A program made the translations under genes and the position numbers. This document shows positions 21,994-33,882 of a stretch of 64,000 nt of DNA, piece after piece. The DNA is taken from assembly GCA_003667245.1 (NCBI GenBank), contig RCNN01000015.1:1-64000 (forward strand). Direction: 5' to 3'. The notes below the pieces were generated by a model. That model was not told the DNA's origin and searched no databases. It was given only the letters and a program-made list of their open reading frames with translations. Source of the stretch: Heterostelium multicystogenum. Lineage: Eukaryota > Evosea > Eumycetozoa > Acytosteliales > Acytosteliaceae. Position 1 is the first letter of the stretch. Every line of letters starts with the position of its first letter.

Positions 21994-24900
21994 TTATTGT
22001 AAGGTATTTGTAAAGTATCTTAACATACAAATATTGGCATGAAACATCTTTTGTAGTCTTGTCCAACCTATTGTTTGTGCCTGCTTCAGTTGCTCAAGAT
22101 CGTCCTTGAAACTCTCACTGTACAATTGATCTCCATGTACACGCATCATTAGTGTGACCAAAGATTGAATCATATCAAAGTCATCGTTGCTTCTAAGTTG
22201 ATAACAAAGGAAATCTACCATCATATGAATATCCATACCAGCGTTGTCGGTTGTAGAAAGTGATCTAATCTCATAATCAATAGCAGAAGGTGTCATCTTC
22301 TTAAAGAGCTTCAGTACTTTTGTATCTATTAAATGAGAAGTGCATGTTAGTAAGTCAGGAGGGACACTTGACTTGAAAGAGACCGATCTGATACTATACG
22401 GGTCGTCGTATAGTAAAGTACATACAATTTTGTGATTTATATGATGCTTCTAATGCACTTGATAAAATGGTTCTGGCAGAGTTGTTAAAGCTTCTTGAAA
22501 ATCCGTTCATCTTTCCCTTCTTTAATACCTTGTCTTTGTTTGTTGTGCTGTCTTCTCCTTCTTTGTCTTCTTCGTCTTCTTCCTCATCATCGCCTGGAGT
22601 TACCCAGTTCTCCCAACCCTCTGGATCCTCTTGCTCCTCTTCTTTGGTTTCTTGTTGTTTGTTGTCTTTTGATGTGTTACTTGATTTCTCTGAAGCGGTT
22701 TCTGTTTCAGTTGCAAACTTTGGCTCTAAACCAGAGATAGTCGATAAAAAGAATGGTGCCAACTCTGGTTTCTTGTGTGCTGCTGTTGGCTTGTTACGCT
22801 TCTTGATGACATCGAGATTTAACAATGTGTTCCACTTGGACTTTTGAATCTGTGTCAAAGTAATGAGAGATCCTATCTGGTCGACAATAACATGGCTGTC
22901 GTCTGTCTCATCGTCTGACTCGCCGCTCTTCTCTGATTCCATATCTACATCATTCTCTGGAACACCGTGATCATTGTCAGGTTGTTCTTCTTCTGCAGTT
23001 GCTGCTGCTGCTCCTGCTTCCTGCTCTGAGGCATCTGTTTTCTGGTCGGATTGGTGTGCTGGCAAATCCAAGTATGCTGGCTCTGCCGATGGCTTCTCGA
23101 GTATGGTCGAGCCAAAGTATGACTGGTTGGTCCAAAGATATACAGGCAATTGGTTTTCGTGAGTTGTGATTAAATAGTCTCCTCTTGGTGCGAAGCAAAC
23201 AGATGTCAACTTCTTGTGTACTTTGAACCAGTCAAGCAGTGTGCTTGATGGAATGTCATAGACTCTGATTTGGTCGTCACCGGCCACAACGAGCCAACGA
23301 CCGTCGGCACTGAAACAAAAGTCAACAACAGCCTGTCCAATGTCGAAAAGTCTGACTGGTACCTCCTGGCCAATGTCAAAGACACGCACAACGTTGTCAC
23401 CGCACACTGCGGCAAACAATCCTGATTCTGCATGATTCTTCATGATTAATACCTCTGTGCCAAGCTCAAATATTCTTCTCAATGGCCATAGTGGAGAGCA
23501 GCCAGAATGAAATTCTGCCATCGACTGACGAGCTGACAATATACTTGTTGGTTGGATCGACAAAAAGACCAGTGATTGTATTGTTGTGCTGGAATTGAGG
23601 CAGTACTTTTCCACGCTTAAGTCCAGATTGCATGTTGAATTTAGTTAGCTTTCCGTTGACTGTACCCAAAACAGCGAAATGTCCACAAGTCGAAATAGCA
23701 ACGCTTGAGATATTGCCACCGGCATCCATTTGGTGTGCTCCAATCGAGAAGTTCTCAATATTCCATGTACGAGCGATACGCTCTCCATCAGCTGCGGAAA
23801 GAATAGTGTCGAATGCACGATGCTGTCTTGGATTGCTGTCGAAACTACGCAGCTTACCAACCTTATTGTCCTTTCTGCTGATGACACGATTCAAGAAACT
23901 AAAGTTGATATTCATATGACGAAGTGCACCAGCAGACAAGGTGACCATATCGTCATCAGTGAAGAATCTAGCCTGGGTAGGTGCCGATGGATGTCCGCTA
24001 CGCTCACGCAACAATACGGGTGCGCTCTTTGTAGTGTCGTGGAAAGTCCAGACTTTAATTGAGTTGTCAGCACCGTTTGTCAACATGATGGGCTCATCAC
24101 GCAAATATTGTGCGGCACCAACGGCGCCAACATGAGCTTTCTGTGAAACAACCAATCTTTTCTTTTCCAAATCCCAAATATTAACTTTTCCTTGAGCATT
24201 TGCTGTTGCCATGTGTGGAGTTCCGTCGCTACGGAACGAGATGGAGGTGACACCACCCTTCTGTGAGAGAGTTGCAATCGTCGAGTCTGAACGCAAGTCA
24301 TGGAGAATAATACGTCCATCAGCAAGTCCAATTGCAACGACATTGACAGCTGGCGACTGTGAAATTGAGAGAACAGCCGATCCCCAACCAGCAAAACTAT
24401 AAATCAACTTCTTTGTCTTCAAATTCCAAAGCTGGAGGGCACCCTGCTCGGAGCCCAGCAACACCTTATTGAAATACTCTGCTGGATGGAAGAGAGTTGT
24501 AATCTTGAAAGCATTTGCATCTACGGTGGGCAGTTGATTGGTGAACTTTTGTTTGCTCTCCAAGTCCCACATGATCAACTCATTGTTCTTTGACAATGAC
24601 AACAAAACATTATCCAAAACCAACAATCCACAAACTTGAAGCTGTATGTCCACTAAATACTTTTTCAATATTCTACAGATAAGATAGTTTAAAAATCAAT
24701 CAGATTAGTGATTCAACTTCCTACGATTGATTATCTTTGGAAATGAATGTTGACAACAACACATTCGAATATTTACAGGTCCTTTCCATAAAACTATATT
24801 ATTCTTTGAGTTTGTAACGAAATGCGTCACGTCCATAGAATTGCATTGCTCTTATATTTCCAACTTGACTGTTGGAAGTCATATATGGAATCAATTTATC

Positions 24901-25156
24901 AGACTACATTATCATCGTAGAATATTATAATAATAATAATAAAGATAGTGTGTTAGTAACAAACTATTGATGGATCCATATCTAGGTTCTCACTCTAGAT
25001 AGTGTACTATCTAACTAACATACATGTATAAGTTGAAAGGAGTTACCAATAGATACCATGATAGTATATATTAGATTCTCCGACTTCAATTGGAATGGCA
25101 CATTCGAGGTAATGTAGCCCAATGCTCTGAATGGTCTAAACAAAATGATGATCCAT
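21994..25156 (-). CDS. utp21: U3 snoRNP WD40 protein UTP21/WDR36
   Basis: Component of the small-subunit processome (UTP-B) acting in nucleolar 18S rRNA maturation. N-terminal pieces at about 25040-25150 carry FRPFRALGYITSNVPF and SIGNSF, followed by an intron and a segment at 24790-24900 with THFVTNSKNNIVLWKG. The main body (24668-23466) contains many WD40 blades, for example NNELIMWDLE, GALQLWNLKTKKLI, GKVNIWDLEKK and NSIKVWTFHD. A frame break near 23480 leads to the rest of the propeller and an acidic linker (about 22960-22880 and 22650-22540). KPELAPFFLSTISGLEP is a UTP21 hallmark. An intron near 22328-22425 precedes the Utp21-specific C-terminal domain (PSAIDYEIRSL ... VDFLCYQL). The start ATG at 25156 needs one frame correction in a T run. 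Confidence 0.85.
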
Positions 25157-25721
25157 TCTCTGCTTCAACACACACCCTATTCTAACTGATCTAATCTGAT
25201 CAATCCTAATATAATATAATATAATATAGATATATGTTTATTATTATTATTATTTATGTATGTGGTATTGATTACTTCTAAATGATTCGTTCGTTTTTGT
25301 TTGAAATTTAATTTTTTTAAAATTGATAAAAATCAATCTAATCAGAAGTTCGAATTTTTCAAAACACACACCAAATACGCTCACACACAAATTAATTTGG
25401 AGAGTGTAAAAAAAAAGTGATTTAAATTCTTTAATAATTATTTTTTAAATTTTGAAAGTAATTAATAAGTTTTATTGATGTTCAACTATCCATTCTTTCA
25501 TTTTAAAAAAAGTAAAAAAATAACAATAACACTTAACTTATATTATACTATATCATCAAATAATAATTAATAGATAGAGTGTGATAAATATAGTTTATAG
25601 TGTTTTATATAATTTAGATATTATAGTTTAGATAGAAAGAGATATATATTTATATATTAAATAGGATTTTGTATATTATATTATTAATTATAGATTGATA
25701 GAAAGATAGTTATTGTAGAAA
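25157..25721. promoter_or_regulatory. Bidirectional promoter region utp21/psmC2
   Basis: A 565-bp very AT-rich spacer between two divergent housekeeping genes. It holds poly-A/T tracts (25385-25460) and TA-rich stretches typical of dictyostelid promoters. No specific site can be assigned. Confidence 0.5.
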
Positions 25722-27203
25722 ATGGTTAACAAAGAAGAGATTGAAGATGAGATGATTAATGAAGTCGCCCCAAAGGCATTGGATGAAGGTGATATTGCAT
25801 TGCTAAAGAATTATGTATGTGTTTTTAGAAAAATGAATATATGGATGTTTTTGCTGATTGAAACCAATGTGGATTTAATTTAGGGTGTTGGACCATATAC
25901 AAAATCAATTAAGACTTTGGAAGATGATATTAAAAAGATGACAGCTAAAAGTAAATGAAATATGTGGAATTAAAGAATCGGACACTGGTATTGCACCACC
26001 ATCTCAGTGGGATCTGATTGTCGATAAGAACTCAATCAATGAGGAACCACCTTTACAGGTTGCTCGTTGCACTAAAATCATCAATCAAGGTACTCCAAAT
26101 GCAAAATATATTATTACTGTAAAACAAATTGCCAAGTTTGTTGTTGCCTTGGGTGATAAGCTATCTCCAACCGACGTTGAAGAAGGAATTCGTGTGGGTA
26201 TGTAAGAAATCAAAGCCAACACATAACATTAACTAACTCCTAATACAGTGTCGACCGTAATAAATATCAAATTCAAATTCCATTACCACCAAAGATCGAC
26301 GCATCGGTAACTATGATGCAAGTAGAAGAGAAGCCAGATATTACATATAAGGATGTTGGTGGATGTAAAGAACAAATTGAAAAAACTCAGAGAAGTAGTC
26401 GAAATGCCATTGTTACATGTATGTAGTTAGGAGCGGCTAATGTATAGCAAGATTATAAACTTCAAATATTAATTATTTATTACCTTGTGTAGCCAGAGAA
26501 ATTTGTAGAGTTAGGTATTGATCCACCAAAGGGTGTTTTGATGTATGGTCCACCAGGTACAGGTAAGACTTTGTGTGCACGTGCTGTTGCTAATCGTACC
26601 GATGCCGCATTCGTTCGTGTAATTGGTAGTGAGTTGGTTCAAAAATATGTTGGTGAAGGTGCTAGAATGGTTCGTGATCTCTTCCAGATGGCACGTTCCA
26701 AGAAAGCCTGTATTATTTTCTTTGATGAAGTAGACGCTATTGGTGGTGCCCGTTTCGATGACGGTGCTGGTGGTGACAATGAAGTACAACGTACTATGCT
26801 TGAGTTAATCAATCAGCTCGATGGTTTCGACCCTCGTGGTAACATCAAGGTTCTGATGGCCACCAACAGACCAGACACTCTCGATCCAGCTTTGTTGCGT
26901 CCAGGTCGTTTGGATCGTAAGGTAGAGTTTGGTCTCCCAGATTTGGAAGGTCGTGCACACATCTTTACTATCCACGCCAAGACCATGTCATGCGCACGTG
27001 ATATTCGTTTCGAACTCTTGGCTCGTCTCTGTCCAAACTCCACTGGTGCTGATATTCGTTCTGTATGCACTGAAGCCGGTATGTTTGCCATTCGTGCACG
27101 TAGAAAGATTGTTACAGAAAAGGACTTCTTGGAAGCCATCGACAAAGTTATTAAATCATACGCCAAGTTTTCAGCCACACCAAAATACATGGTTTACAAT
27201 TAA
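25722..27203 (+). CDS. psmC2: 26S proteasome regulatory subunit 7 (Rpt1/PSMC2)
   Basis: AAA ATPase of the 19S proteasome base. Exons: 25722-25814, 25884-26197, about 26250-26418 and 26494-27203. The N-terminal coiled-coil region reads [18 protein letters not shown], then [12 protein letters not shown]. An OB-type region includes [20 protein letters not shown]. The ATPase domain shows [16 protein letters not shown] (Walker A), [12 protein letters not shown] (Walker B), [17 protein letters not shown] (sensor and arginine fingers) and the C-terminal [14 protein letters not shown]. The terminus KYMVYN fits Rpt1. Single-base excesses in A runs near 25950 (AAAA) and 26388 (AAAAAA), and a probable missing G at the 26197 exon edge, break the frame. 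An essential gene this conserved is unlikely to be inactive, so sequencing error is the best explanation. Confidence 0.92.
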
Positions 27204-27468
27204 GCTTTCAACAACACTCAACTGCAGCACAATCCTATATCCACGAAAAAATAATATTATTATCACAAGATTGTATACATTACTATAATTATTTTTTTCC
27301 ATTAGACACCAATCCAACCAACTAACCAAAACATACCAAATGTATAAAATAAAATATTCTATGAAAGTAATTGATTCTAATTTCTATTGATTTGCGGAAA
27401 TAAGTAAGATATGAAGTATTGGTTTGTTTGTTTGTTTGTTTATTATAATAAATATGGCAAGTTGATTG

Positions 27469-29320
27469 TTAAGGTGAAGACTTCTCGAAATTTAAAAGCT
27501 TGGCAAATTGTTCTGGTTTTATGTTGAAAGAAGCAATGTGTTGGAAAAGTTCATCATCGTCGATGTCTGGTGGTAAATGTGTAAGTAGTGTCATACATTG
27601 GTCAAAGTCTCCAGTTTCTAGCTCTTTTGAGTACATTTTTAGGATACCGAGTGCAACTAGGAATATGAATATCTCTTTCTCTAAGAAGAGGTTGTCCCAA
27701 ACGTGAGTGGCAACGTCCAGTGGCAAAGCCTTTGAAAAAATAGTGAGGACCCAATCGATCATAAAAATATCGGGTTGAATGCCAAGCTCTTTGAGGTGTT
27801 TGTGAACTTTTGGAATGTGGGCTTGCAGCAGTGAATCCATTGCTCGCATGTACACCTCCATCTTTGGTAGATCCATTGTGTAGAAAGTCATGTAGCAAGG
27901 ATTATTCAGCAGATTAGACAAGCATACAAAAGCTTGGTATTCGTCTAAAATCAATAAAAATATCGCAGCTAGATAAGACATTCCCTGTACATATCCGACA
28001 TCTGGTCGATAGCAAACATATGCCTCGAGCACTGTCGCCAGCTTTTGGTGGTAGGGTCCTTCGTTTTGGAAAATTGACAACATTGGAAAGGTTCTTGGTA
28101 AATCCAACTGAATCAAAGTTACTGTTCCCTCACGTCCAAGTGAGGATTCTCCTTTTAGTTTAGCTCGCTCTGCTCTTGCTCCAAATATTGAAAACAACTC
28201 TAAAATCCAAATCACTATTAATTAAACAACCACAATGTTTCAATTCGACTAACGTACCAGGTGTAATATTTAAATCATTTCCAATTAACAATGGCCAAGC
28301 TCTCTCTCTTGCAAGAGATGGAATACCTTGGAATACTAGTTCTTTTACTTTTTAGTTGATTTCTTCTTCTCCCAATTTGGTATAATATCATCATTCCAAA
28401 TCTTAATCGCTTCTTCCATTCTCTTTTCTCTTTCTCTTCTTAGTTTTTCTTTTTTCTGTGTTTCTTTATCTACATTTTCTAAATAGATCGATCGAATTAA
28501 TAGGATTCTTCAGTTTAGATTTAGAGTGCTAACTTACTTCTTGTTGAAGTTGGTGTTGAACTGTTGCTTGACATTAATGATGGCGATTCATAGGAAGATG
28601 ACAATGATCCATTGCTTGAATTTGAACTAGTGAGTGTTCCAAATGTATCGTCCTGAAAGTTGTTTCCTGAATGAGTTCTTAAATGACCATTGGTCTTTGA
28701 TCCACTAATAGTCAGACTACTGATGCTGTTGAAGCTGCTACTTAGATCTTGAAGGAATCCATTGATTCCATTCGATTTAGTATTAACACTATTTCCATTC
28801 TGCGATTGCTGTGAGTTTGCTGACGTTGTCAGTAATATGGGAGGAGGATCATCGGGCAATACTGCTCGGGGTATTTCACGGCAAACCATTTTTACAGCTT
28901 CAAGCTCCTCCTCTTCCATGTCCAATGTCGTTAGATAGGCAGCCAACACTGATTTTGGCAGATATCTGCTGTTGTGTATAAACGACTGCATGTCCAAATC
29001 CTTGTAGCACTCTTTGCTCTCACATAATGGCTTCCATCTTGAGCATACCCGCTTCACCACAAACAGGTCATGATAGGCCAAATACTGAAATACTCTCAAT
29101 AGCAGACTCTCCTCCATCAACAGAGTCAGATCGGTACCGGCCAACTCTTGAAAGGAAAACTGCTGTCTTGCTCGAGGATACACTCTTTTATGATTCGCTG
29201 TTGAACTTGCGCCATTTACATGTAAAGCTGGAGAGTGTTTTTTCCATTTAAAACTGGTGAACCATTCGCAGGTGTAGTTGTATTCGATAATCTAACAGGT
29301 GAAATTGATCTATTCATCAT
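27469..29320 (-). CDS. F-box plus TBC domain RabGAP (TBC1D12/14-like)
   Basis: Predicted Rab GTPase-activating protein. Start 29320 (MMNRSISPVRLSNTT); a one-base shift in the A run near 29243 joins it to RVYPRARQQFSFQEL. An F-box follows (EESLLLRVFQYLAYHDLFVV then KRVCSRWKPLC), then a Ser/Asn-rich linker to about 28540. After an intron comes a charged helix (KEKLRREREKRMEEAIKIW), then the TBC domain: LVFQGIPSLARERAWPLLIG, the arginine-finger motif LIQLDLPRTFP, the glutamine-finger motif VGYVQGMSYLAA and DWVLTIFSKALP. Both catalytic fingers are present, so activity is expected. The TBC part is closest in pattern to TBC1D12/TBC1D14, which act on recycling endosomes and autophagosomes. The F-box suggests coupling to an SCF ubiquitin ligase; this is inference. 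Confidence 0.8.
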
Positions 29321-30527
29321 TACCAGTTCGTTGGCGTCGATCTTTCTTTGATTCGACCGTCTATTCGTTCTTTAAAATTATCTTTAACGTTTCTCTGTCA
29401 AAACACCCTTCTACTTCCTTCTTCCTTTCCTCTTTTTAGTAGGTGGTTTGACTCAAACCAACTGACTATCTTAAAACTAAATTTGTCAATCTCTCTTACT
29501 CTATCTCTATCTAGCTATGAATATGTTATAAATTACTCCTATAACTCTTTATAAACTAATTATAAATGTATACTAATCGATATCTTTGAAATCGATTAGT
29601 TTTATGAACAATGAACTATTTCTAAATCTAATTCTAAATCTATCTAAAGACTTTATCTATCTATCTATCTATAAAAATACAAACAAGACTAATAATAATA
29701 CAAGTAACTAAACTAAATAAATACAACAACAACAATAATAATTATAATAATAAACTAAAAGAAGATTTAGAATATCTGTGCTTTTTATTCACTTATGAGA
29801 TTTATCAAACTTTCTTTCTGCTGACTGACTATTGCTGTTTTTCTCCAAATTAATATCAACAACAAAAAATTTATTTTTATCGACTAAAATTATTTAAAAA
29901 AAGAAAACTCCAACAACAACAAGTGTGTAGTGCAGTGTAGGGTAGGGTTGATTTTACCTCCAATATCCAATAGGATGTGATGAATGTGCATTGATATCAA
30001 CTCATAGAACACTCCACTACTCCTTTGCATAGATAAAATTATATATCTATCTATCTATCTATTAATCAATCTATTAATCAATCTATTTTATCTTAACCTA
30101 TTGAATGGTATTCTTTATTCAATTTTGTTATTTGTTTAAATGATTTGCATTCATCTTTATCATGAGGAAAGCTACAGATGTGTAGTGGTGCCAAGATAAA
30201 CAGTGGGGTGTGAGATGATGGAACCAGTGACAGATTTCTGCAATTCTTTTGTGTGCTAATTTAGACAACCAAGATGGACAAGTCGATTGAAAAATAATTC
30301 TGAATTAATTTTATTTTGTTTTGTTTTTTTTGGTTAATTTGAGGATGATATCATGGTTCTGTTGGTTTTTGGTATAAAACATTTGATTGTTTTTTTATTT
30401 TGGCTTTGTTTTTTTGTTTTCATTCAAAAACAAGACAAAAATTAATCGATTAATTAGATTTGATTGTTAATCCATCAAGATTCCAATTCAATTCCAATTA
30501 ATAATAATAATAATATAACATTTAATA
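29321..30527. other. Long divergent intergenic region
   Basis: About 1.2 kb between the starts of the F-box/TBC gene and the PKB gene. Contains (tatc)n microsatellites at about 29651-29671 and 30041-30062, poly-T runs and CAA/AAT repeats. No coding pattern is seen. It should carry both promoters. Confidence 0.6.
29651..29671. repeat. (tatc)n microsatellite
   Basis: About five ctat/tatc units. A second similar tract lies at 30041-30062. Confidence 0.7.
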
Positions 30528-32211
30528 ATGGCTGATAAACAAGGCTTTCTCACCAAAGAAGGTGGATCAATTAAGACATGGAGAAAGCGATGGTGTGTAT
30601 TGAAGAATGGTTCAATATATTACTCAAAGAATGCCGTATGTAAATCATAAACCATAATCAAAATACCAATACAAAAGTTATATACAGATAATATATATAT
30701 GTATGATAAACAGATAAAAGTAGATTAGTTTTTAGAAATGAATTGAAAGTTTGAACAACAACAACAACTTTCTACACACTCGACACCCAATCTTAAATAC
30801 ACACAACACACACCCACACATCTATAATATAATAATAATAATATTATAAGGAGTTTAGATTTATTATTGGTAAAAACAAAAGTGTGTTGTTTGTTCAATG
30901 AATTAACACCCTCGATTCTTCATAGAATACATGTGAATTAGGTATTATACATTTGAAGAACGTCAGCAGTGTGGTGCAGTCGCAGAGAAAGAAAAAGAAT
31001 TTGTTCGAGGTGATCACCCCGGAGAGAACCTATTTTATGAAGGCGACATCACCAGAGGAGATGCAGTCGTGGATCGAGGTGCTCACAGAACACTTGCAAA
31101 GATGAGAAATACCACAAAGGAGCGTGTTGGTGTCGAGGACTTTGACCTGCTCAACGTCATTGGAAAGGGAAGCTTTGGTAAGGTGCTGCAGGTGCGCAAG
31201 AAGGACACCGGCATGATCTACGCGATGAAGGTGCTCAACAAGAAGAACATCCTCGAGCGCAAGGAGATCGATCACACTCGTGCCGAAAAGAATATCCTTC
31301 AGAAGCTGGTCCACCCCTTCCTCATCAACTTGAAACTACTCCTTCCAGACCGACGACAAGCTCTACTTCATTATGGACTACATCAACGGTGGCGAGCTGT
31401 TCTCCACCTTCAGAACGAAGAGCGATTCGACTTGGAGCGTGTGCGCTTCTACTTGCGCCGAGATTGTGTGTGGACTCGAGTACCTGCACAACAGCGGTGT
31501 CCTATATCGTGATTTGAAACCAGAAAATATATTGCTAACATCGGATGGACACATCTGTTTGACCGACTATGGTATCAGCAAAGAAGGATTGCTTAGCGAT
31601 GACGACCGTACAGCCACTTTCTGCGGTACACCTGAATATCTAGCACCAGAAATCCTGAAAGGTGAGGCATATGGAAAGGCAATTGATTGGTGGTCTTTTT
31701 GGAACACTCGTATACGAAATGCTCTCTGGATTGCCGCCATTCTACGACTCTGACATCAGAATAATGTACAATAATATTATGAATCAAAAATTAGTATTTA
31801 CACCTCAGTTTTCATTAGAATCAAGAGATTTCATTTCATCCGTAAGTTAATTATTATCCAAAACAGTAATAATAATATTAATATTAGTTCTGTGTTGTTA
31901 TTGTGACATTTTAGTTGTTGGAAAGAGATCCAAATAAAAGATTAAAAGAAGCGAAATCAATTAAAGCACATCCATTTTTCCATGGTATAGATTGGAGAAA
32001 TGTGTCCGTAAAGAATTGAAACCACCTTTTATTCCACCCGTCGCTGGAAAGAACGATACAAGTCAGGTGGATGCTGGCTTTTTGGCAGAGACAGCAAAAA
32101 CTATCTGCAGAGACACAATCAAAACTAAGTAGTTCAATGCAAAAGAATTTCGAAGATTTCACATTTGTAAACGATAGCGAACATTTAAAAAGACCAGGTG
32201 CAAAAGTCTAA
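30528..32211 (+). CDS. pkbA: PKB/Akt serine/threonine kinase (PH plus AGC kinase)
   Basis: Start 30528. Exon 1 (30528-30635) begins a PH domain: MADKQGFLTKEGGSIKTW, RKRWCVLKNG. After a 290-nt intron exon 2 (from 30926) completes it (GIIHLKNVSSVV, RTYFMKATSPEEMQSWIE). The kinase shows GKGSFGKV (P-loop), YAMKVLNKK (VAIK-type lysine), YRDLKPEN (catalytic loop), TFCGTPEYLAPE (activation loop with the PDK1-site Thr) and DWWSFG. The metal-binding DFG is DYG here (LTDYGISKEGLL). An intron at 31843-31914 precedes LLERDPNKRL. The AGC tail ends with a hydrophobic motif, NFEDFTFVNDSEHL, expected for TORC2 phosphorylation. Frame breaks occur near 31335, 31412, 31452, 31702 and 32100, several in homopolymers. 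Acts downstream of PI3K in chemotaxis in Dictyostelium. A PH-containing paralogue other than PkbA is possible. Confidence 0.85.
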
Positions 32212-32575
32212 AAATTAATAATTATAATATTAATAATAGTAATAATAATAATAGTTACTTCTTCTATCTTTCCATTTCACCTTTTAAACAAAACAAACAT
32301 GTCGACGACGATTGAATAACAATTCAACAATGATTCACAGTTTAGTTTTCAATGTATTTTCAAATAAAGCTTATATAAATTTAAAAATTAATTTAGTAAA
32401 TCAAATCATCCAAAGATATTCAAATGTAAATTATCCCATTCTATAGATTTAGTTATACATTTTTAATTATGATTCAATTGAATTGGATTGAATTTAGAAA
32501 TGGAATGGATTGGATTAGATTGGTAAATTCAAATAAATTAATAACCAGTCCATCAGAATATTATGTATCTGCATC
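32212..32575. other. Intergenic, nothing recognised
   Basis: AT-rich DNA with AAT repeats just after the PKB stop. No gene or structured element is seen. Confidence 0.5.
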
Positions 32576-33882
32576 ATGGGTTGCAAACCAAAATGTTTAT
32601 TTAATTTTCTTAATTATTTTATTAATTTAATTCCACAGGGCAAGCACTTGTGGGAAAAAAGAAATCTCCAAAAGACCAACCTTCATCCATCTTCTACATC
32701 GTCTTCTCCAATGTCCAAATCATCTTCTTCATCTTCTCAAAATAAAAAACCTTCTAAAATTTCTTGGGAATTGATCATCAAAGGGCTCAGAGAGGTATGT
32801 AATTCCTTTATAATATATTTTTAAAACTTAATTACTCACAATATATAAGGCCCATCCTTTTGTACCTAGAACTGGTGATGAAGATGAAAGTAATCTCCAA
32901 CCTTACATTGTTGCAAGAAAACGTATCAATTGATACTTTCTTTGATAGAGATGTTAAGAAACTTCTTGGGGATCTGAAGGTTAGACTCTCTTTTGTAAAT
33001 GGAACAATACTAATTTATGAGCTTGTAGTATCTCAACCACAACAGGTATTAGCAGATTGGTTCTCACGTTGGATTGCAAGGGGTCCAGCAGACCAACATA
33101 TTATTGGAACAGCAGGGATGGATCTTACAGTTTCTCCCAACAATGTTAGACAAGCAGACAGATCATATCTTCCAAGAGGTCGTCCTTTTCCAGTACCAGT
33201 GGACGGACTTGCAGCTAATCTGAATAATTCACCTTTTCCAACAATGGTTGTTGAGGTAGGATACTATCAAACCTTGCAACAACTTCATAAACAAGGGCAA
33301 ATGATTATCTATTGCCAACACAGATATTCAGATTGTCTTGTGCATCAAACTATGGTCAAAAAAGAAAACGACAACACCATTTGATTCAAATGGTTGCCCT
33401 CCTCTATAGACGTGGATTTTCTGTTCATCGTCCAGAATCTGTTATTTCTTTTGGCACAGGATCTCTGCACCCAATACTCGTGATGGCAATTAGGCGATTA
33501 CATTTTGGATTACTTGCAAGTCATGGTCCTTGTGGCCAGTTGAAGGACATCGAGATGGAAATCCTGCTCCAGTTTGCGGTCCGAATCAGGATCCTATTTA
33601 TACTCTTCAAGTAAGTCAACAATAGAAATTAAAAATATTTAAAATATTAATTCACTAATAATTAGATACCTTCAGTGGATTATTTAATGGTGTCCCAGGT
33701 TGGAGTTCCTGCTGGTAATTCCTGTGAATATTCCAATGGATTTGTTTGAACTTACGCCAACTTACTGGACCATATTAATTATTAAAATTTATCTTTTTAG
33801 TTCGGTCTACTTTAATACTTCTTATTTACTAAATTATTTATACCTAAAAAAAAAAGAAAGATTTCACTTCGTTCCATTTTGA
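32576..33882 (+). CDS. Uma2/DUF820-like (PD-(D/E)xK nuclease-fold) protein, frame-broken
   Basis: Coding sequence in several frames that join into one Uma2-like domain. Landmarks in order: a Ser/Lys-rich head (SKSSSSSSQNKKPSKISWEL), an intron of about 60 nt after KGLRE, PFVPRTGDEDESNLQPYIVA, QADRSYLPRGRPFPVPVDG, PFPTMVVEVGYYQTLQQLH, NTDIQIVLCIKLW, YRRGFSVHRPESVISFGTG and IPMDLFELTP. The VEVG core and the polar RPRGRP block are typical of the eukaryotic branch of Uma2 (PF05685) proteins, which are abundant in some fungi and cyanobacteria. Frames change near 32925, 33315, 33390, 33470 and 33690. The start is uncertain because the first 60 bp could be intron. The usual P-D before VVEV is P-T here, so nuclease activity is doubtful. 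Its function is unknown. Confidence 0.55.
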
